Shown piece after piece: positions 45,901 to 60,600 of a DNA stretch of 64,000 nucleotides. The notes beneath the pieces are model-generated. The model saw nothing but the letters and a program-made list of their open reading frames with translations, searched no databases and was not told where the DNA came from. Each line of letters starts with the position of its first letter. Position 1 is the first letter of the stretch. The position numbers and the translations under genes were made by a program. The stretch is from Triops longicaudatus (Eukaryota; Arthropoda; Branchiopoda; Notostraca; Triopsidae), in contig JAGQDJ010000608.1 of NCBI GenBank assembly GCA_022885665.1, positions 248,001 to 312,000 on the forward strand, given 5' to 3'.

Positions 45901-48900
45901 CTTTGGGTGTTATTTTGTAACAGAACTTGAGAAGAGAGGGCGCTAGGTTTCTCTTGTCGCTCCTTCCCGCCCTCGAACCACCCCAAAAACAAGGAAGAAC
46001 GTTCTCTTCGGCAATGCCAGTACGTTTATTAAGATTGTTGGAAAGAAACACAGTTGGAGAGAGGAAAAAGAAAAGAAATTCTGCGGTGCTCTTCTTCTCC
46101 CTTTTTATAATTCACATGAAAGCTTCTTGATGGGATATAGACTCTTCCCTGAGGAAAGGAAGAATCTTTCTTTTTTCTCTCACCCGCCTTTGTTCACCTT
46201 CTTTGCCTGAACGAAAAACCTTTCTTCTGAATAACTGCGTGATCGTAACTCAAAGTTTTCATCGCTTTCTTTCTGCTGCCACTTTGTCCTGGTTGACGGT
46301 ATTGTCTAACCTACTTATTTAGGCGCTTTGCGCTCTGTTAAAGTTTAATTACTTCAGAGTTCAATGTCGGTGTACTTGAAGAATGCGTTTTTGAGTCGGT
46401 GAGGTAATCTTGCAGGCACCCTTTACTCACAGGCCTCACGCGCTCTGCGCACTTCCATTAAGAGAGGTTTTGAAGACAATGTAAAAGCCGCTTATCGCTT
46501 GGTACTCAATTGAACCTTACGCCAAATTAGCATAACCCGATCGAAGGAAACAAATAAAGTGGCAACTATAGATTATTAACAGGTGTAAAAAGCATGCATA
46601 CGTGTAGTACACTATTATTTCTTCAAGTTATATTGTCAGCAGAAAAGAAAAATTATGAATTTTTAAGTAATTTGAAACATTTCGCAATGCAACGGAAAAA
46701 TTTGTTAGAAAATGGAAGAAAAAAATGTATTTGCTGGTGAAAATCTAGAACGAAATTATTCAGTTAAAATGAGATTTGATAAAAGAATTATTACTGCACA
46801 AGTCGAAAATGTTGTCGAAAGAATATATTACAAGCGTGATGTGTAATCATGAAGCATCCAATGATGGTTATCTGTACACTTAAGTGATACCAAGTGATTG
46901 TAACTTTTCTCGAGTTTTTGATTGAACGCATTCGGTTGACGCCTATGTCCACTGCCAAGCCAGTATTTAGGGGTTATTGGGGGAGTTGAGCCTCCCCCCC
47001 AAAAAAAAATTGACTTTATGATAGGGAAGATAGGGAAACGCCAAATGTCCAAAAAAAGATGCATGTGACAAAAAAACCTCCGAACCCTCCCTCTCCACTG
47101 CTCTCATCTACCCACACTGAACGAACGAAATCTGGTACAGGAAGAAATAGGAGATATTGTGCATTTAGCTTAGCATTGCTTCCCACATTTGATTCGAAAT
47201 TTCTTCCGGGGTGAGTACGCTACGTATTCGACACATCAATAAAGGGCTGTGGTTGGCGTCATCTGTTGAACTTTCAAGTCGATAAGGTGTACTCTTTGAT
47301 GTATTTTTTGATGCATTGTGCATTCATTGATGTTTTTTGTTACCAGTAAGCTGCAAAGCTGAAGATGGAGTATTCTGGGGATCATGTCAATATTCTCTAA
47401 AAAGTAAAGATCAGTGCCAGTATCGGTATTTCAAGGTAGGGTCAGGGGGTGTAAACTTGATTGAGTTCAGATATGCAAACTCGGAACTCCTCCTTGACAC
47501 ACTCTTTCGTAAATATAGCTCCAAATGTTGAATCAGAGGATAGAATTGCACCATTGGCACCCCTGCAAATGTCACCACAGTAAATTTAAAGGGGTAAAAG
47601 CTTCGCAGCTTTGGGATTGTCTCCTTTTGTCAAGAAATCTAGGACAGGATCGAAAATGCCTTTTGTGTTCATACGTACATTATAGGAAAGACTCAGCGAA
47701 CAGATCATACCTAGCCAAATGAATAAGGCCTTTTAGGAAGCCAAGTGTCTTTTAGGATCTCGTTTCGAGAAATTATTAATTAGCTACCGCGGTTTTTTAT
47801 TTTGGGAAGCTTGTGTGTGGGAAATTTTGTGGTATTGTTGTATATCTTGGGCATTTTCTCCTTTACGTTAGAAAACTCACGTTTTGTTCGAAACGTGATC
47901 AGGAAGTTTTGGTTTCTCGTTAACCACTTATCCGTCAAGTATTTTGTTGTTGTTCCATAAAATTGTTCTGTTACTGCATTGATAATCGTTTGCACCGTGA
48001 TGGTTGCCGCTTTCCTTCTCATGTTACGATTTTTTATGTGAAAAGATCGGATCAGGAATCCACCGGAGGCTTATCAGTGATGCTGACGGGTGTTGTGATT
48101 TCTTTTATTATTTCCCGGTTTCCCCAAATAATCACCAGAAATCTTCGTCGTTATCATGAAAATCATATAAAGGAAAAGTAATGCCAAAATTCAGGAAATA
48201 AGGTCGCTCTTGATATCATTTTCTATTAGCAAGGATGAAAATCAGGTATAAGAAACAAAGACAAGTTCATATATCAATACTAACGTCGTATTTTTACGTA
48301 CAGTACTCTCTCTCTCGTTGTGAAATCATCTTTCCTGTACTTAAGTCACTATGGATAGCCTTACCTCAATGCACAGTATAAAAAGATTGTGTTACTACCA
48401 CTAACACGTACGAAAAACGATTAGTGTATCATTGTTGCTGATACTGGCTTGAACATAAGGCAACCAGGAATTTCGAGGTCCCTCCAAAACGTTTGAATAC
48501 GGTACGCGGAATGTTACGGCTGTAGGTCAAACACAACACTGAATCTGTTATCGCGCCCAAACATTCGATCACTATTACATCATCATAAATGATGTCAACT
48601 TCAGTAAAAGACAATTAAGTAATTTACTGCGTCGCAGAAATATACTTTCCGCATGCAACTAATTTACGTATCCTCGCCATTAACGAGGCTAATGTCATTA
48701 TAAGGCAACGCTTAATTTCGATGTTCTGTAGCTATGCTTCAAATGATGTACTTGAAGACTCTGAAGTTATAGAGGAATATTTCGTTTATTCTTTAAAATG
48801 GAAGTTGTTACGAAACATTGTACCCGAGATTTTCTGTTCAGACAAACTAAAAATGATCTTGAGTCTAAGCACTTTTTGGCCATTAGTTACAAAGTGCTGC

Positions 48901-50580
48901 CATTTGAGAGAACAATGAAATGCCAACACTGAAAGTATAGGAATTCCCCAAGTCAAGAGACTCAGGACATTTGTTCAAGGCCCAAGCGCGGGTTATATTG
49001 CATCGCAACGATGTCATTTCTGTTAAGCACCAAGGAAACCCTGCAGGACCTGAAGAAACTGACGTGCTGCTTCCCGCCCGGGGGCAAAAAGTCCTGGTAA
49101 AGTGTGTGGGGGAGACTATAGTTCCCAACCTTAACTGGTTTGCGCATCGTATGTATGTGTGTGTGCTTCTTTTTAGCAAGCAATCTGCCACCCATCCACC
49201 CCCATAGCCCGAGGTCGATTTCTTCGCTCATTTTCAGCCTTCCCTTCTTCCCCGCCCACCTACACCGACTGCTGATCGAAGGCATTTTCTCTCCTACCCT
49301 TAAAACCTTACCACATCGGCGTAAAGGTTCTTCTTCTTTTGGCTTCTCCTCGTATATGTGTGTAGAGACGGAAAATAGGAAAAATTTCTTCCCACTCAAA
49401 TTTTCACCCAGGCGCGTGCTCCAATTCTTTCGTGGAAGGCGTCTGGGAATTGCCCCTCTTACTGATCGAAAATTTCTGGAAAGATAGCCTTACCTATACT
49501 TTGTGCCCTTTTTACATGAAACCCCCATCTTACCTTTGGCCCTTTTCACTCCTTATCCTCCTCCTCTCACCCCCCTTCTAGCTTGCTCACTCGCTTGCTT
49601 GCTATACGTGCGGAAGTCTCGCGGAATCTCTTAGTAGCTGCGCTACGCGGTTGAATCCTCCCTTGTTATGTATGTGGACTACTTTCAAACAGGCAAGGCT
49701 AGCAGCAACAGCAGCATCACCGAGCGAGCACCTCGATTTGCCCCCCCGGTCACAATACTCTCTTTTGCACATATCACAGTCTTCCGGGAACGACGGAGGG
49801 AGCTCGCCTGCGGAAGACGAAGTCAGTTGAAAATGGAGGACTATCAGTTAGCCGGTGGTGGGAGACTTAGTTCCTTTTTGCACCGGGCGGGGATGTATTG
49901 ATCAGAAACCCCGCTGAGTCTTCATTGGTTGGATACATAGGGAAGCTTGAAAATCAAGGGGGTGACGTTGTATTATACCCTCCGGGCTCCAGTGTTGCAG
50001 CGACGGAGAGAGAACGAAGAGAATGGCGGTACCGTACTTACCCTCCCTCTAAGGAAAAAAGCTGGTGTATAGGACTCGATCCGTTCGCCAGCTTAGCAGT
50101 CAGCGTTCGAACTCGGACGCCTCGGGGGTGACGATAGATTGGCCTCAGGGTCAGAGAAAACTTGGTCAATCTTGCACAAATTCCGCCTAACGCCCGTTAG
50201 AGCTGTTCCGCTTAGTACATTCGTCACTTGTCGCCCAAGGCTCCAGAGATGGGGTTGGCGGGGGAAAAGAAGCTACTTCGGTGATGGTTATAAGGAGGGT
50301 TACAAAGGTTAGGAGAGGACAGGGTGGGGAGGGTCGCCTATGTCTACTCTTTTGCTCTTGTTCAACGGTAGGATTTTCTGGAAGGGGCGGAAACAGACCT
50401 TGGGTTCGGGAAGATAGCAGACATTACTTTTCTTTCAATATCGGAGACAGAAACTTAGTACGTGTCATCCAGCCAAAAGTTTTTTCTAGCAGTTGTACCC
50501 CAATAGCCTCACAGCTTCTTAATACGCTCCCTAAACAATAGAAAGGATTACTAAAAAAAGGAAAAAGGGGAAATGCCCTG
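42951..50580. other. Non-coding stretch with GC-richer and CT/GA-rich blocks
   Basis: More G/C-rich than its surroundings, with pyrimidine-rich tracts (43030-43260, 44660-44860, 45760-45840, 49200-49610) and G-rich strings (44475-44500, 45463-45478). A short CTG/CTA-type stretch is at 43227-43250. The composition resembles 5' UTR or promoter DNA, but I find no recognisable coding exon apart from one weak candidate at 43348. Confidence 0.45.
43348..43480 (+). CDS. Weak candidate first coding exon
   Basis: An ATG in a very strong context (GCCGCCGAAATGG) opens a frame of about 44 codons that ends at a consensus donor GGAGG/GTAAGC at 43480. The frame is rich in basic residues near its end and includes four successive Met from a GAT/ATG repeat. 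Not similar to anything I know. If real, its next exon would be far downstream. Probably chance. Confidence 0.12.
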
Positions 50581-53500
50581 AAAATATTTTAAATGATTTA
50601 TTATTTACATCCTGCGTAAATATTTTGGAGGTGGTTTCATTTGCAACTAATTGCTTAGAGTAAAAAGCGGAACATTATACAACATTTTATCGTAGGTTTC
50701 ATCTCATGGCTGGGGATTTCTCAGCCAAGTTAGCCAACTATCTAGCTAGAAAATGGTGTAAGAGCAGCATAACAGCAAACAGGAAGGAAGTTGGGTTTGG
50801 GGAAGGCCATAATTCTAGGTGGTAGAAGTTGACGCTAATATCCTCATTACCTGCGTGACTTGGGTCAATGATTGGGGACCTCTCCTTAAGGGTCTGTTTA
50901 TCCCGGGCGGATGCTGCTGGTTACCAGCCTCCGTGAACTTGGCTAGGTTAGGTTTTATCTTCCAAAAGGTCTACCATTGGTCTTGCCGTCTTACCGTTCT
51001 TCTCGACGATTATGGCAGTTTTGGGAAAGCGAAACAAAATGAAGCCGGATGGAATTTGTTACCGGCTAAAAGTCGTGTGATGAGGTACTTGGACTTCTCA
51101 AGGGGGCGAAGAAACAGAAACCGATATGCATCAGGTTCGTTAAGAAAGTTCGTTGATCCCCACGCATGTAATCTAGGTAAAAAGTGCAGTCAAACAACGG
51201 AACATGTAGGCTGAGGAAAAAGTCAAATGCCCAGAGATGGTAAGGTAAAGCAAAGGAGATTTTTAGCCCAGCATCAAGAAGCTGTGAAAAATGTTACGAA
51301 CAAAAATCGTGGTAAGCCCCATCTGGGTGGCTCTCACCTGTGCCGCGAATAATCATTCATTAATCGTTTCGTTCACGTAGATAATTCCAGACGTTGTTTC
51401 ACGGCAAGCTTCATGAATGTGTTGGCACCAGACAAAAGAGGAAAAAAATCAGGTGTAGATATGTTCAATAGATCCAGGTGATAGTTGACTAAACCACGTC
51501 CGCTTCGTCATTTAAGCATGAAATAATTGTTGTGCTTTTGTTGTCGTGTATGCATGGTGAAGAACGATCAGACTGGATCTCCTCTAAGTACGGCATGGTT
51601 TGTTTCGCTCGTTTTATCATAATTTTCTTTTAAGGCGAAAATCTCGCGCTCTCAAGGGTTTCAATTTCCTCGCGTTGCGTTCGGTTTCTGATTTCCTTGC
51701 CTCAGAAGAGAAAATTCTTAGTTCCTTTTTAGTTTCGCTCCCCAAACGTGCACTCTGTACTGGGACGTACTTGATGTGTGAGGGAATCGTGTAAGGGTGT
51801 TTCACCATGTTGTGACCTACAGAAATACAAACCCAAAAGCCAAGACTGGATCGTTTCCGCATCGTAGCCTTGTACCCATAATTTGATACAAAACAGCCGC
51901 CTAGCATGCAAAAAAAGCTTAAAAATCCTTTTCATTGGTGAGGTATCAGTTCTTTCAGAGCGGAAGGTATCGTGTAGTGTAAGGAAGGATGAGAATCGAG
52001 CGTCGACTTTTGCATTGGCGGTGAAAGCTTAAACCTCAATTTTTGCCTGGTTCTGCTACGTCGCTGTTCTCAAACTTTGAAAGCAGGAAGGTATACAAGG
52101 AAATCGGTAACGCAAGAACCATGGGCAAAAGAGACCCAGCCCACAATTCCCTTGGTTTTCCAAAAGCCGACTCTCTCTCTCGTTCTCTCTCTTTTTGACT
52201 GTCGCCCTGTGTCGCCCTCCGTTTAAACCGGAAGTTTCCATGATAAAAAAAAAAGTGGAAGTTGTCGTCATACTTTCGGAAAGCAGGGATTTTCTAGCTG
52301 GCGTCACCTTTAGGTGAAGAGGGGGCTGATGGTGGTTTGTTGCTGTGACCTCGTCCCTCAGCAACTCCAAGCAGCTTGCCGTCGAATACTTGCTATGCAT
52401 GGGTGCTCTTGTGTACCGAATTTTGGCCCCGTGTAACGCAACAGTTAGTCCGCTCCGATTTCCTGCAAAGAAGACGTTCCCAGTTTGCCTTGCTTGGCGA
52501 AATTGGCAAACTTTTTTTCTCGAAACTTCTGGAGTGCTTTTCTGACTAGCTTTATGTCACTTTACAGCTTCAGATAGTAGGGAAGTATTGATAGATTACA
52601 CTAAGGTTATTGACACACCGAGAAGTGAGTTATCTTTTTTTTCCATTTTGTTGTAGTGTGTCGCTTCCTAGAAGGGACATCCGGTGAAGCTGAACAGTAA
52701 ACAGTTGTGTGCATGGCTTTGCGAGCTCTGAAATGAGTCCACAACCTTTTTGCTTGTTTAGGGTTTGGATTTGTCAAGTTTCTCATGCTTCAAAGAACGC
52801 CATGCAAGTTCCTTATGGTTGTGTAACCGTTAGGCGAAAATTTCTACTGCTTATGTCAGGGCATTTCATGCATTCTCATGCATAGACTATGGCAGAACCT
52901 TTTTGGTCCTCTCATGGTGCTGATTTTGGATTCGGGAGTAGAAGAGGGATAAAGCAATATCCTGTTTTTCAAGGTTCCCCCTCCTTGACTGGGAACGAGA
53001 GTCGCCACTGAGCGGCGCGGCCTGTGTACTATACGAATTGGTGCCATTTATTTTGGGAAAAACCCTTTTCTACTCCCAGAAAATTTTTCTTATCTAGCGT
53101 CCAGCTTTACAGGTCGAGGTTGAAACTGAGGTACATATTAAAAGCCAAGGACTGCTCTGACCTTTGTTCGTTTCTCATGCGGACAAAAGAAGAAAAAAAG
53201 TTTTGTGTAGTAATTTGGAATGGTTGCACGTTTTCTAGATCAGTTATCTTGGGTGACCTTTCGCCCACGTGTCGTACGCTTTGCTTTCATTACGTGTCGC
53301 TCAGGCCATTTCTCGAAAGCGATGAACGAGTTGCGTAAGTCTTCTTTCATTCCGTTGTAGCTCCCTCTCTCCTGATCTTGTGATTAGACGCCGCCTTCTC
53401 TAACGAGCTTTCAGAACGAAGTAATTAGTAACGAGAAAACTAATGATCCAACACCCATTGTTACGCAAACAGAGAGGCCTGAAGAGTTTAGTGGCATCTG

Positions 53501-56500
53501 ACTATGATTTGAGAGACGGTAGGTTAACTAAAAAGCTGGCTGGAACTCACTGTATTGCAACTACAAGTCGTGACAGTCTAGAAGCCCTTTAACTAAGTGA
53601 CGCTACGCTACTTCGCGAACCACATAGAGTGAGCGCTAACTCGGGAAGTTCACTGTAAAACCATGGTATTACGTAAAAAGGATGGATGATCGCATAAACG
53701 AGGTAAGCAAAGAAAAGGGCAATATAGTAACGCTTGTAAGCCTTACATTCCGTTCCCTAACATGTTTGTATCTTACGAAAAGGAGATCGTTATGTGGTAG
53801 GTTATCGGAGTCCGGGAAATCGGCAGATGCGTGTGTTTGTATGAACAGGCGTCTCCATCAAATTGGGCCTAGATGTAAGAAAAAAGCGTTTGACAATCAA
53901 TGTAATGGACATGTAACATGACTGGCAACTCAGCAAAAGAACCGCATATAAAAACAAACCCGGATATCTGAAAATTGTAAAAGATTGTTGTAGTACAGCA
54001 CGATTCGACCCTAATGCGACTTATGCGCGAAGTTATTAGCGTAAGTTATTCAGTAAACAATGCTTTCAATTTTTAAAATCTTTTACGTGTAATTTAATGA
54101 AAATCCTATTTTTGTTGAAAAAGGGATTTGCTCCCAAACACATTCCCGAAGAAAGTCACGTAACTAGAAATTCTATACCATGGCTATATTAGCTATTATT
54201 TACAAGAAATAATAGTAATTATTTCAGTTTTAAGGCAATGTTTGATTCTTAAAAGGATTTGTTGTGTTTTGCATATAACTATGTGCACTTTGTGGATAAA
54301 TAAGAGAAAAACTTAAAGCGAAAGGAAGAGACACCGTTAGAACCAAATTCGAGGAAGGAAGTCTTATCCAAGCTTCTTTAATCATATCTTTTTTCTGCTG
54401 AAGTGTTCCAGCTTCATAGGAACTACTCTGGGCCATCTTAGCCTTGATGTATTACTTGGTTGGCAAAGCTTTTTTTTTCGAAATAGAATATCAGGGGTTG
54501 GGAGTTTTTTGGGGTGAAGGAGTATTCAGGAATAGTACTTGCGTTATGACAAGTGGACATGCAAGGTACCGGTTAATGGGCGGATAAACTTCCTGTTTGT
54601 CGTACTATACACTCAGTTCGCTGATATGGTACGGAATGGCAGTCAAGCATTAATCTTTATCTTTCTTTCTTCCCTAAGCTTTTGCTTTGCCTTCTAAAAA
54701 TCAAGATATTAGCTTTTACCCTTCCTCCTTTATTCCGACAAGATATCCTTTTCCAAGCTCGGAGCTACCGGAACGTCTCTCACTGCATTCTTGTTGGGTT
54801 CATTCACATTCTTGGGCAGTACTGCCCTACTACCACCGCCACCACAACGGGGCCATGATAGGAAATCGTCGAGGGCACAAGTTGGACCATTTGAAAAAGT
54901 CCACCGAGGAAGAGAAAGAATTGGAAAGCTGCGAGTAGAAGACTTGCTCCTTTGGAATACCGTGATGAGGACGTCCTCTTTGCTCATTCAAACAAAAGAA
55001 ATAATGTCGACCTCCTCCCTACCTAATGGAGCTTTTGGTCGATCTAACTTTACTGAATAAGAAAAAAAGCTTCGATGCAGATATCTTTGTTGACGATTTT
55101 CTTGTCTTCGGAGACGCTGTTTTTGTCCCCATGAAAATGCAGGGCTATTTTACAACCTACCACTTTCTAATCAACACCACTAGCTGTAACCCTAGTTGAA
55201 GTATCGACGATCTTCTCAACCTCGAAGGGGTGACAAACCGCAACACCAACTTTCAGGTTCTTTAGTCATCCCTATGCGCACCTTTTTGGAGAAAGTTACG
55301 AAGTTTTATAGTTTGAACTTTTTACTTGTTTAAATAGAACACGCTTGGTTACAAGCAAACTTTGTCTCACGCATGGAAGGCGTTCTGCAAAACTTTTCAC
55401 GTAAAGTGAAACGAGATCGCAGTAGTATTGCCAAAAAAAAAAGAAATAAAACACAAATGTGAGAGGCTCTTTATCACTCGTACCCGTTGTCATGGAATTG
55501 TATGAGTATTGTTTCAGTGCGATGCCGTTTGTCCGCTAGGAAAGATGCCGTACTGAATTACGTGTATCACGCAAGGAACGTTATGTCGGCGTAGTGGATA
55601 ACTGGAGCCTTCGCTTATCCAAAGCGCCATTTTTCTTCGATTTGTGCGCTCAGATTTTCGAAAACGTTCATAGTCTCGCGCTCGGACACCGAGATCGTTT
55701 GTCAGCGTCCTACAGTACAATGGACACGCCGAGCTGGGTTCGTTTGGACTTACCCTAACTAGGCGGGACTCGATGTCTCCCTCAAGATTTTTTTTCTTAT
55801 TATTTGTATTTGCTTTCCATAAATATCTAGGACAACAAGCAATAAAATTACAAACTCGCAGCACTCCTTTTTTAGAAGGTATGACACGCTCTTTATCGCA
55901 TCATCCGAATACACGAACCGAATACACGCCAAAGAAATCTTGCCTGTAATTCTGTTTAATTAACCCATAATAAAACCTTCTGTGGCATGCTTGCGGTCAG
56001 ATAAAGCATACCCTAATTTCACCTGCGGTTTCACCTGAGGGGTATTGTAGTATTGCACTGATAGTGGGTGTGGTCCTTAAGGCGCTCACTTGGAATATTT
56101 TTTTCGCTTGAAAGGCAGGGCTAGAAGTCTTTTATTGTGTACTGGTGTGCGTCATCATTCTTCACCTCTCATTGTCTTAAAGCGCCTTCCAAGATTACCA
56201 CCTCTTCCCTGCCATGGCGATTTTTTAGCCCCTCCTCACCCTCTTCAAAGCGTATATGACCCCGTGTCCTGCGAAATGACTCCATAGCATTGCGTGTAAT
56301 CCAGTAGTACTCTCTTTAGCTTTTTACCGTGCGGGATCTAGAAAAGGACGATGGCCTTCCGTAATAGCAGACTTGCGGGCGATCGAGTGGGAGATAACGG
56401 AGGCTCTTTCTGTCGTACTCCCACTTCCCCCCGCAGTTATTTTTTTGCTATTCAAGAAGATCGAAAGAATACTACCGCATGAGGAAAAGGGTATTCCTGT

Positions 56501-57600
56501 TTTTACTTATTTATTTATTTAGTTTCATTTTTCTTGCATTAGCTTCGATGACTATTTTTCTAGAATACACTTTTGTAAGGTTCTTTCGCAAGCACGGTGG
56601 CTCTACTACATTTGGTGGCGACTTTGGAGGTCGTTTCCACGCAACTTGACGCGAATTGTTCTGCACGTGAGGCAACGGTGACCTTCTTGCATAGCTCTAA
56701 AGGACTCATGTGCAGGTTTAACAATGAAAACGGGCAAGGAAAGGATTGCAATGGAAAATGAATAACGTACCCAAATGGCCCGAAACACAGAAGAATTAAA
56801 GAGAAAATGCATGGAAGAGTCCAGATTGAGGGCACGGGAAAATACAAGCTAAATCAGGGTTATTCTCGAAAAGCGTTTCCACGTCCAGAAAGTAGCAACC
56901 GTTAATTACTTTAAACGTGAGGTAACAAAACTGAGAATCGCAGTCACAAAAGCCTTTTAGGAAGCTTGCGGAGCGCTTGAATGGTCTCTCGTCGGATTCT
57001 TCACACGCCGCTGCAAACTGCTGGTTCATCACCTTTCAGGTGGCGATCCTATATTTCAACAGCCTCCCCATTGTGCCTAATTCTATGAGAGTAGGGTTTA
57101 TAACGTGAAGACATCTTCGTTGTCTTCAAACTCGCCCTTACCTGTTATTTGGCCTATCCTCTACTAGTCCATTGGGCTTATATTTTGCCTACATTACAAA
57201 CTTTGGTAACGGTTTGAGCACGGTTTAACTCTCCTAACCTGTTGGAATGTTTCCTTTTCCTTGCTGAACGTGGTCGCAGCTCGGCTCGGTTTTCTTAGCC
57301 TTCTTGAGGTTTGTCGTTGGGAGGAAGGTTGGAGATCGCGTTAATAAACCTCTGTACATGCCTGAGCGTGAAATGTAACAGAAAACGCGCAGTGTATTGG
57401 GTAATTCCCCTTTAACTTTGTCTGGTCATCTACCCTGCAACGCTCAAACGTTTGCCACGGTTTGAAGGTTGCCGTTTTTATCCTCGTTGATCGCGGTTTC
57501 TTAATCACCTGGGGAAGGGTTTTTCTAAGCATCTCACTTGTGATATCTCGTTGACCAGTGAGTCAATTGGATAATGAGGCAAATAAGAAAGGAGTAGGAA
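50581..57600. other. Non-coding stretch, central-right part of the gene-free region
   Basis: Short open frames exist on both strands but none has a motif or flanking splice sites. A CT-repeat tract lies at 52171-52193. Nothing else recognised. Confidence 0.45.
52171..52193 (+). repeat. CT-repeat tract
   Basis: Two CTCTCT runs interrupted by GT; simple repeat. Confidence 0.8.
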
Positions 57601-57647
57601 GCGAGGAGAGAGACAGATAAGAGAGAGAAAGAGAGAGACAGAGTCTG
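57601..57647 (+). repeat. GA-repeat tract
   Basis: About 47 nt of interrupted GAGAGA. Tracts of this kind are binding sites for GAGA-type factors in some arthropods; whether that applies here is unknown. Confidence 0.75.
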
Positions 57648-60600
57648 TGCGGTGGTGGGCTAAACTGGCGCTGCAAAGAGCCAACGCTCCAGATAAGACT
57701 GTGCTGGTGTTCGATTTCGCCCGTGGCGGCGTCGTGACGCTGCACTGGGTGTCGTGACTTCCGCCAGTGTGTAGGATCTTCTAGGCCGTTGACAGACCAT
57801 TTCAAGCCCACTTTTTTCCACGTTAGACGAGTACCGTAAAAACGAGAACAAAACTCCCTCACCAGTTATGATTGGGAGCACAACCTACACGAGTTTCCCC
57901 CAACAAGTCGTCGGCCTCTTTTCGCGTTATGAATTATAGACTTATAAACATGCTCTCTTTTTTAATACTGATCGCTTACTGCGACGAGAGAAGACTCTTA
58001 GAACGGACGTTGAACGCTCGACGTTGTCGCATGCTTAAGCAGCAATCACGTGAGAAAAAAGTTCCATTCCAGCTTGATTCTTACCGTCCGTAACCACCAG
58101 AAAGGTCAAAGGGACATCGTACAAGCACCGTTGCTTCTAAGGATGCATTGCCCTTATCATGAAAAAGTTTTGACGGAACTCGAAAGACAACAAAAGAAGA
58201 AAAGGCACCGGCAACGTAACAGTGCAACAATGCCATCAACCACTGACGAAGCAGCAAAAACGCTGCAGCAAAGGCTCAAGACGTTCCTTCTTACGTGTCG
58301 GCCATCTTTCCGTGCCAGTGGCTAAGCACAGTTTTTCGGCTACATAAATATGATCAAATTTCGCGTTGTTGTTCCGCTGTAAAGGCCAAGGAGCCCCCTG
58401 GACTTTCTGTGTGTGGGTGATAGGGGAAGTCTTCTTCTCTAGTCACATTTCAACATATGTCTGGGGCTACAATGTGTCTGTCTCTGAGAAATCTAAGCAG
58501 GGCTGGTGGTAGGGGGAAAAGCAGCCGAAGAAGAAGGTTCGAACGTTGTTGAAGAAGACCTATTTTATTTTCCCAATACGAGTTAATTTCCATAGACGTC
58601 CACCCTCGTTTCCCAACTAGGTCGTCGCTTCCTCAGACAAGAGAACTGTTGCTTTCACTGAAAAACCGGCAGGGGCAGTTTCTGGACTACTACAGAATCT
58701 ATTGTCCGATAAACAAAAATTTGTTCATGCCCGAGCCTTCGCACCTTACCAACCGCCCCGAAACGGGGGTCTAACCCTTGGCCCTGCGTATATGGTTTGC
58801 TTTTACGAAGTACGGCTCTCCCTTGAAATGCACCGGCTCAAAATACAGCCCATATATGGCAGAAAATTTCTCATGTCTACCTTTCGCCTCAAGGCCGTCT
58901 ATTAGTGAAAAGATATGCATTCTTGGCCTACGAGTTGAACCTGCAAGCCTGCTTTTATAATTCTACATAAAAAGAATAAAAAATCAAGCCTGATTCATTA
59001 CACAGTTTGGTCTCAAACCGCAAGAATGAGTTACACGTGCTGACGATTTCTAATTCGCTCCCTTGGGCGGCCCTGCTCTCATTATTTAACACAAAATGGC
59101 AGGGGTTGCCTATATATAGGTTTGATGAGGATTGCATAAGTTGGACGTGGATGGTACCTCAATTGATGTGCATACAACTTGAGAGGAGTGAAGCGAAAAC
59201 TATCAAAAGAGGGAAACGGTCGTTGATCCCAACAAAAGGCTTGTTCACAACAAGTAATTTGAAATATGATCTGTGTAAGAGCCATGAACTGCGGCCTAGA
59301 GGTCGCTTGGGCGTTATTATAGTGTCGTCTTTCAAAAAGCGCGCCAGCGAGGGACTTATTTTATGGCTTTGCGTAAGTTTTTTTATTGTGCAAGTTGCAT
59401 AGTGCGCGTCGCTAATACACGCCTGGGTTAAACAAAAGGGATCCAGCGGAACCTGACTGGCCTCATTCCACGATTGTTATAAACCCTACGTTGTTGACAG
59501 ACGTGCAGGTGTAACTTACTCATAGATTGCCAACTCGGCAACCTACACCGTAAAAGCCAGATCTCTCTTTTTTTTTCAATTTTGTCTCCATCTATTGCTA
59601 TATGCACCGGTGCGTTGTCTGCACTTATGCAGGTGTAAGCCATTTTTTTCGTTCGCTTCAGAATTGTACGCATGGCTAAGTCGACAGTGTAGAATTAAAA
59701 CATCCCTCGTCTTTGTCTCGACTATAGGCAGTAATTTGCCAACGCGAGAGATCCGCTGGCTTTGACTGTTCTTACACAAAGAAAATACTAACACGTCATA
59801 CGGAGAACCCACACGACTTGGGTTCCGAAGGCCTGTGGGGTTCCATAATCCAGACGTTTCTTTCCATTAGAGTCCATTTTGTCTTTACTTTTATTTCTAT
59901 CAGGCCTCATTGAAGCCACTATATGAGAAATAAAACAAAAGCGGCAAGATTCTCCCATGTACTCAAGCACAATAGCCGAACGTTCCGCAGCTGGGCAGAA
60001 GTGTTACAACACTATGATTCGAGACTTGGGTACAACATACAGGTTATATGGCAAATTCTGTAGCCAAGTCCTTTTCCTGTAAAGCGGACGATAAGGTCCT
60101 TAACTTGGCAGTCTTCTTTCCCGAAGCGGGATGATCTTGTTACTTTTCAACTAGTCTCTGTACTTTTATTTTCATTTTTTTTTTCTCTCTCTCTTTTTGT
60201 CGTTTGTGTCATTGACCCGTTTCTGGTGGTTTTCCACTCATAATGATGAGTTGACTTGCTACAGTTGAGATTACGTTAATAAAGATTTTACGATGTGCAA
60301 GAGGAGAATAACCTCTGCGATCGAAATGTAAAGCCTTAACGTCTTAGATATAAGGTGTTGGATTGTTCACATATAATACACACAGGGAAAGCTTGATAAG
60401 CTTTGAAGGATAGCCGGTTGGTACATAAGGAACTTAAAATGACTTGATGGCTACGGTGAAACAGGTCTTTTGCCTGCCACCAGGGCGGAGATGAACTCAA
60501 GAGGAACGTCGAGTGAACGCTTTAGGTACGCAAGAGCGTGGTACAGGGATTAATGTGAAAGTGATAACATCCTTTTCGCTGCGCATATCGTTATTCTAAA

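Noticed and set aside
50819..51214. 131-residue open frame
   Set aside because: Begins at a non-ATG codon, has no motif or splice context, and fits chance in a long GC-richer stretch.
55514..55864. 116-residue minus-strand frame with several Cys
   Set aside because: No signal peptide, motif or flanking splice sites; consistent with chance.
59109..59120. CCTATATATAGG palindrome as an SRF CArG box
   Set aside because: It has eight A/T between CC and GG, whereas the CArG box needs six; no promoter context.
59440..59815. Diverged repeats around TGCAGGTGTAA and an inverted word near AGCCAGATCTCTC
   Set aside because: Two copies share only about 12 exact bases and short scattered matches; too weak to call a repeat family or zinc-finger exons.
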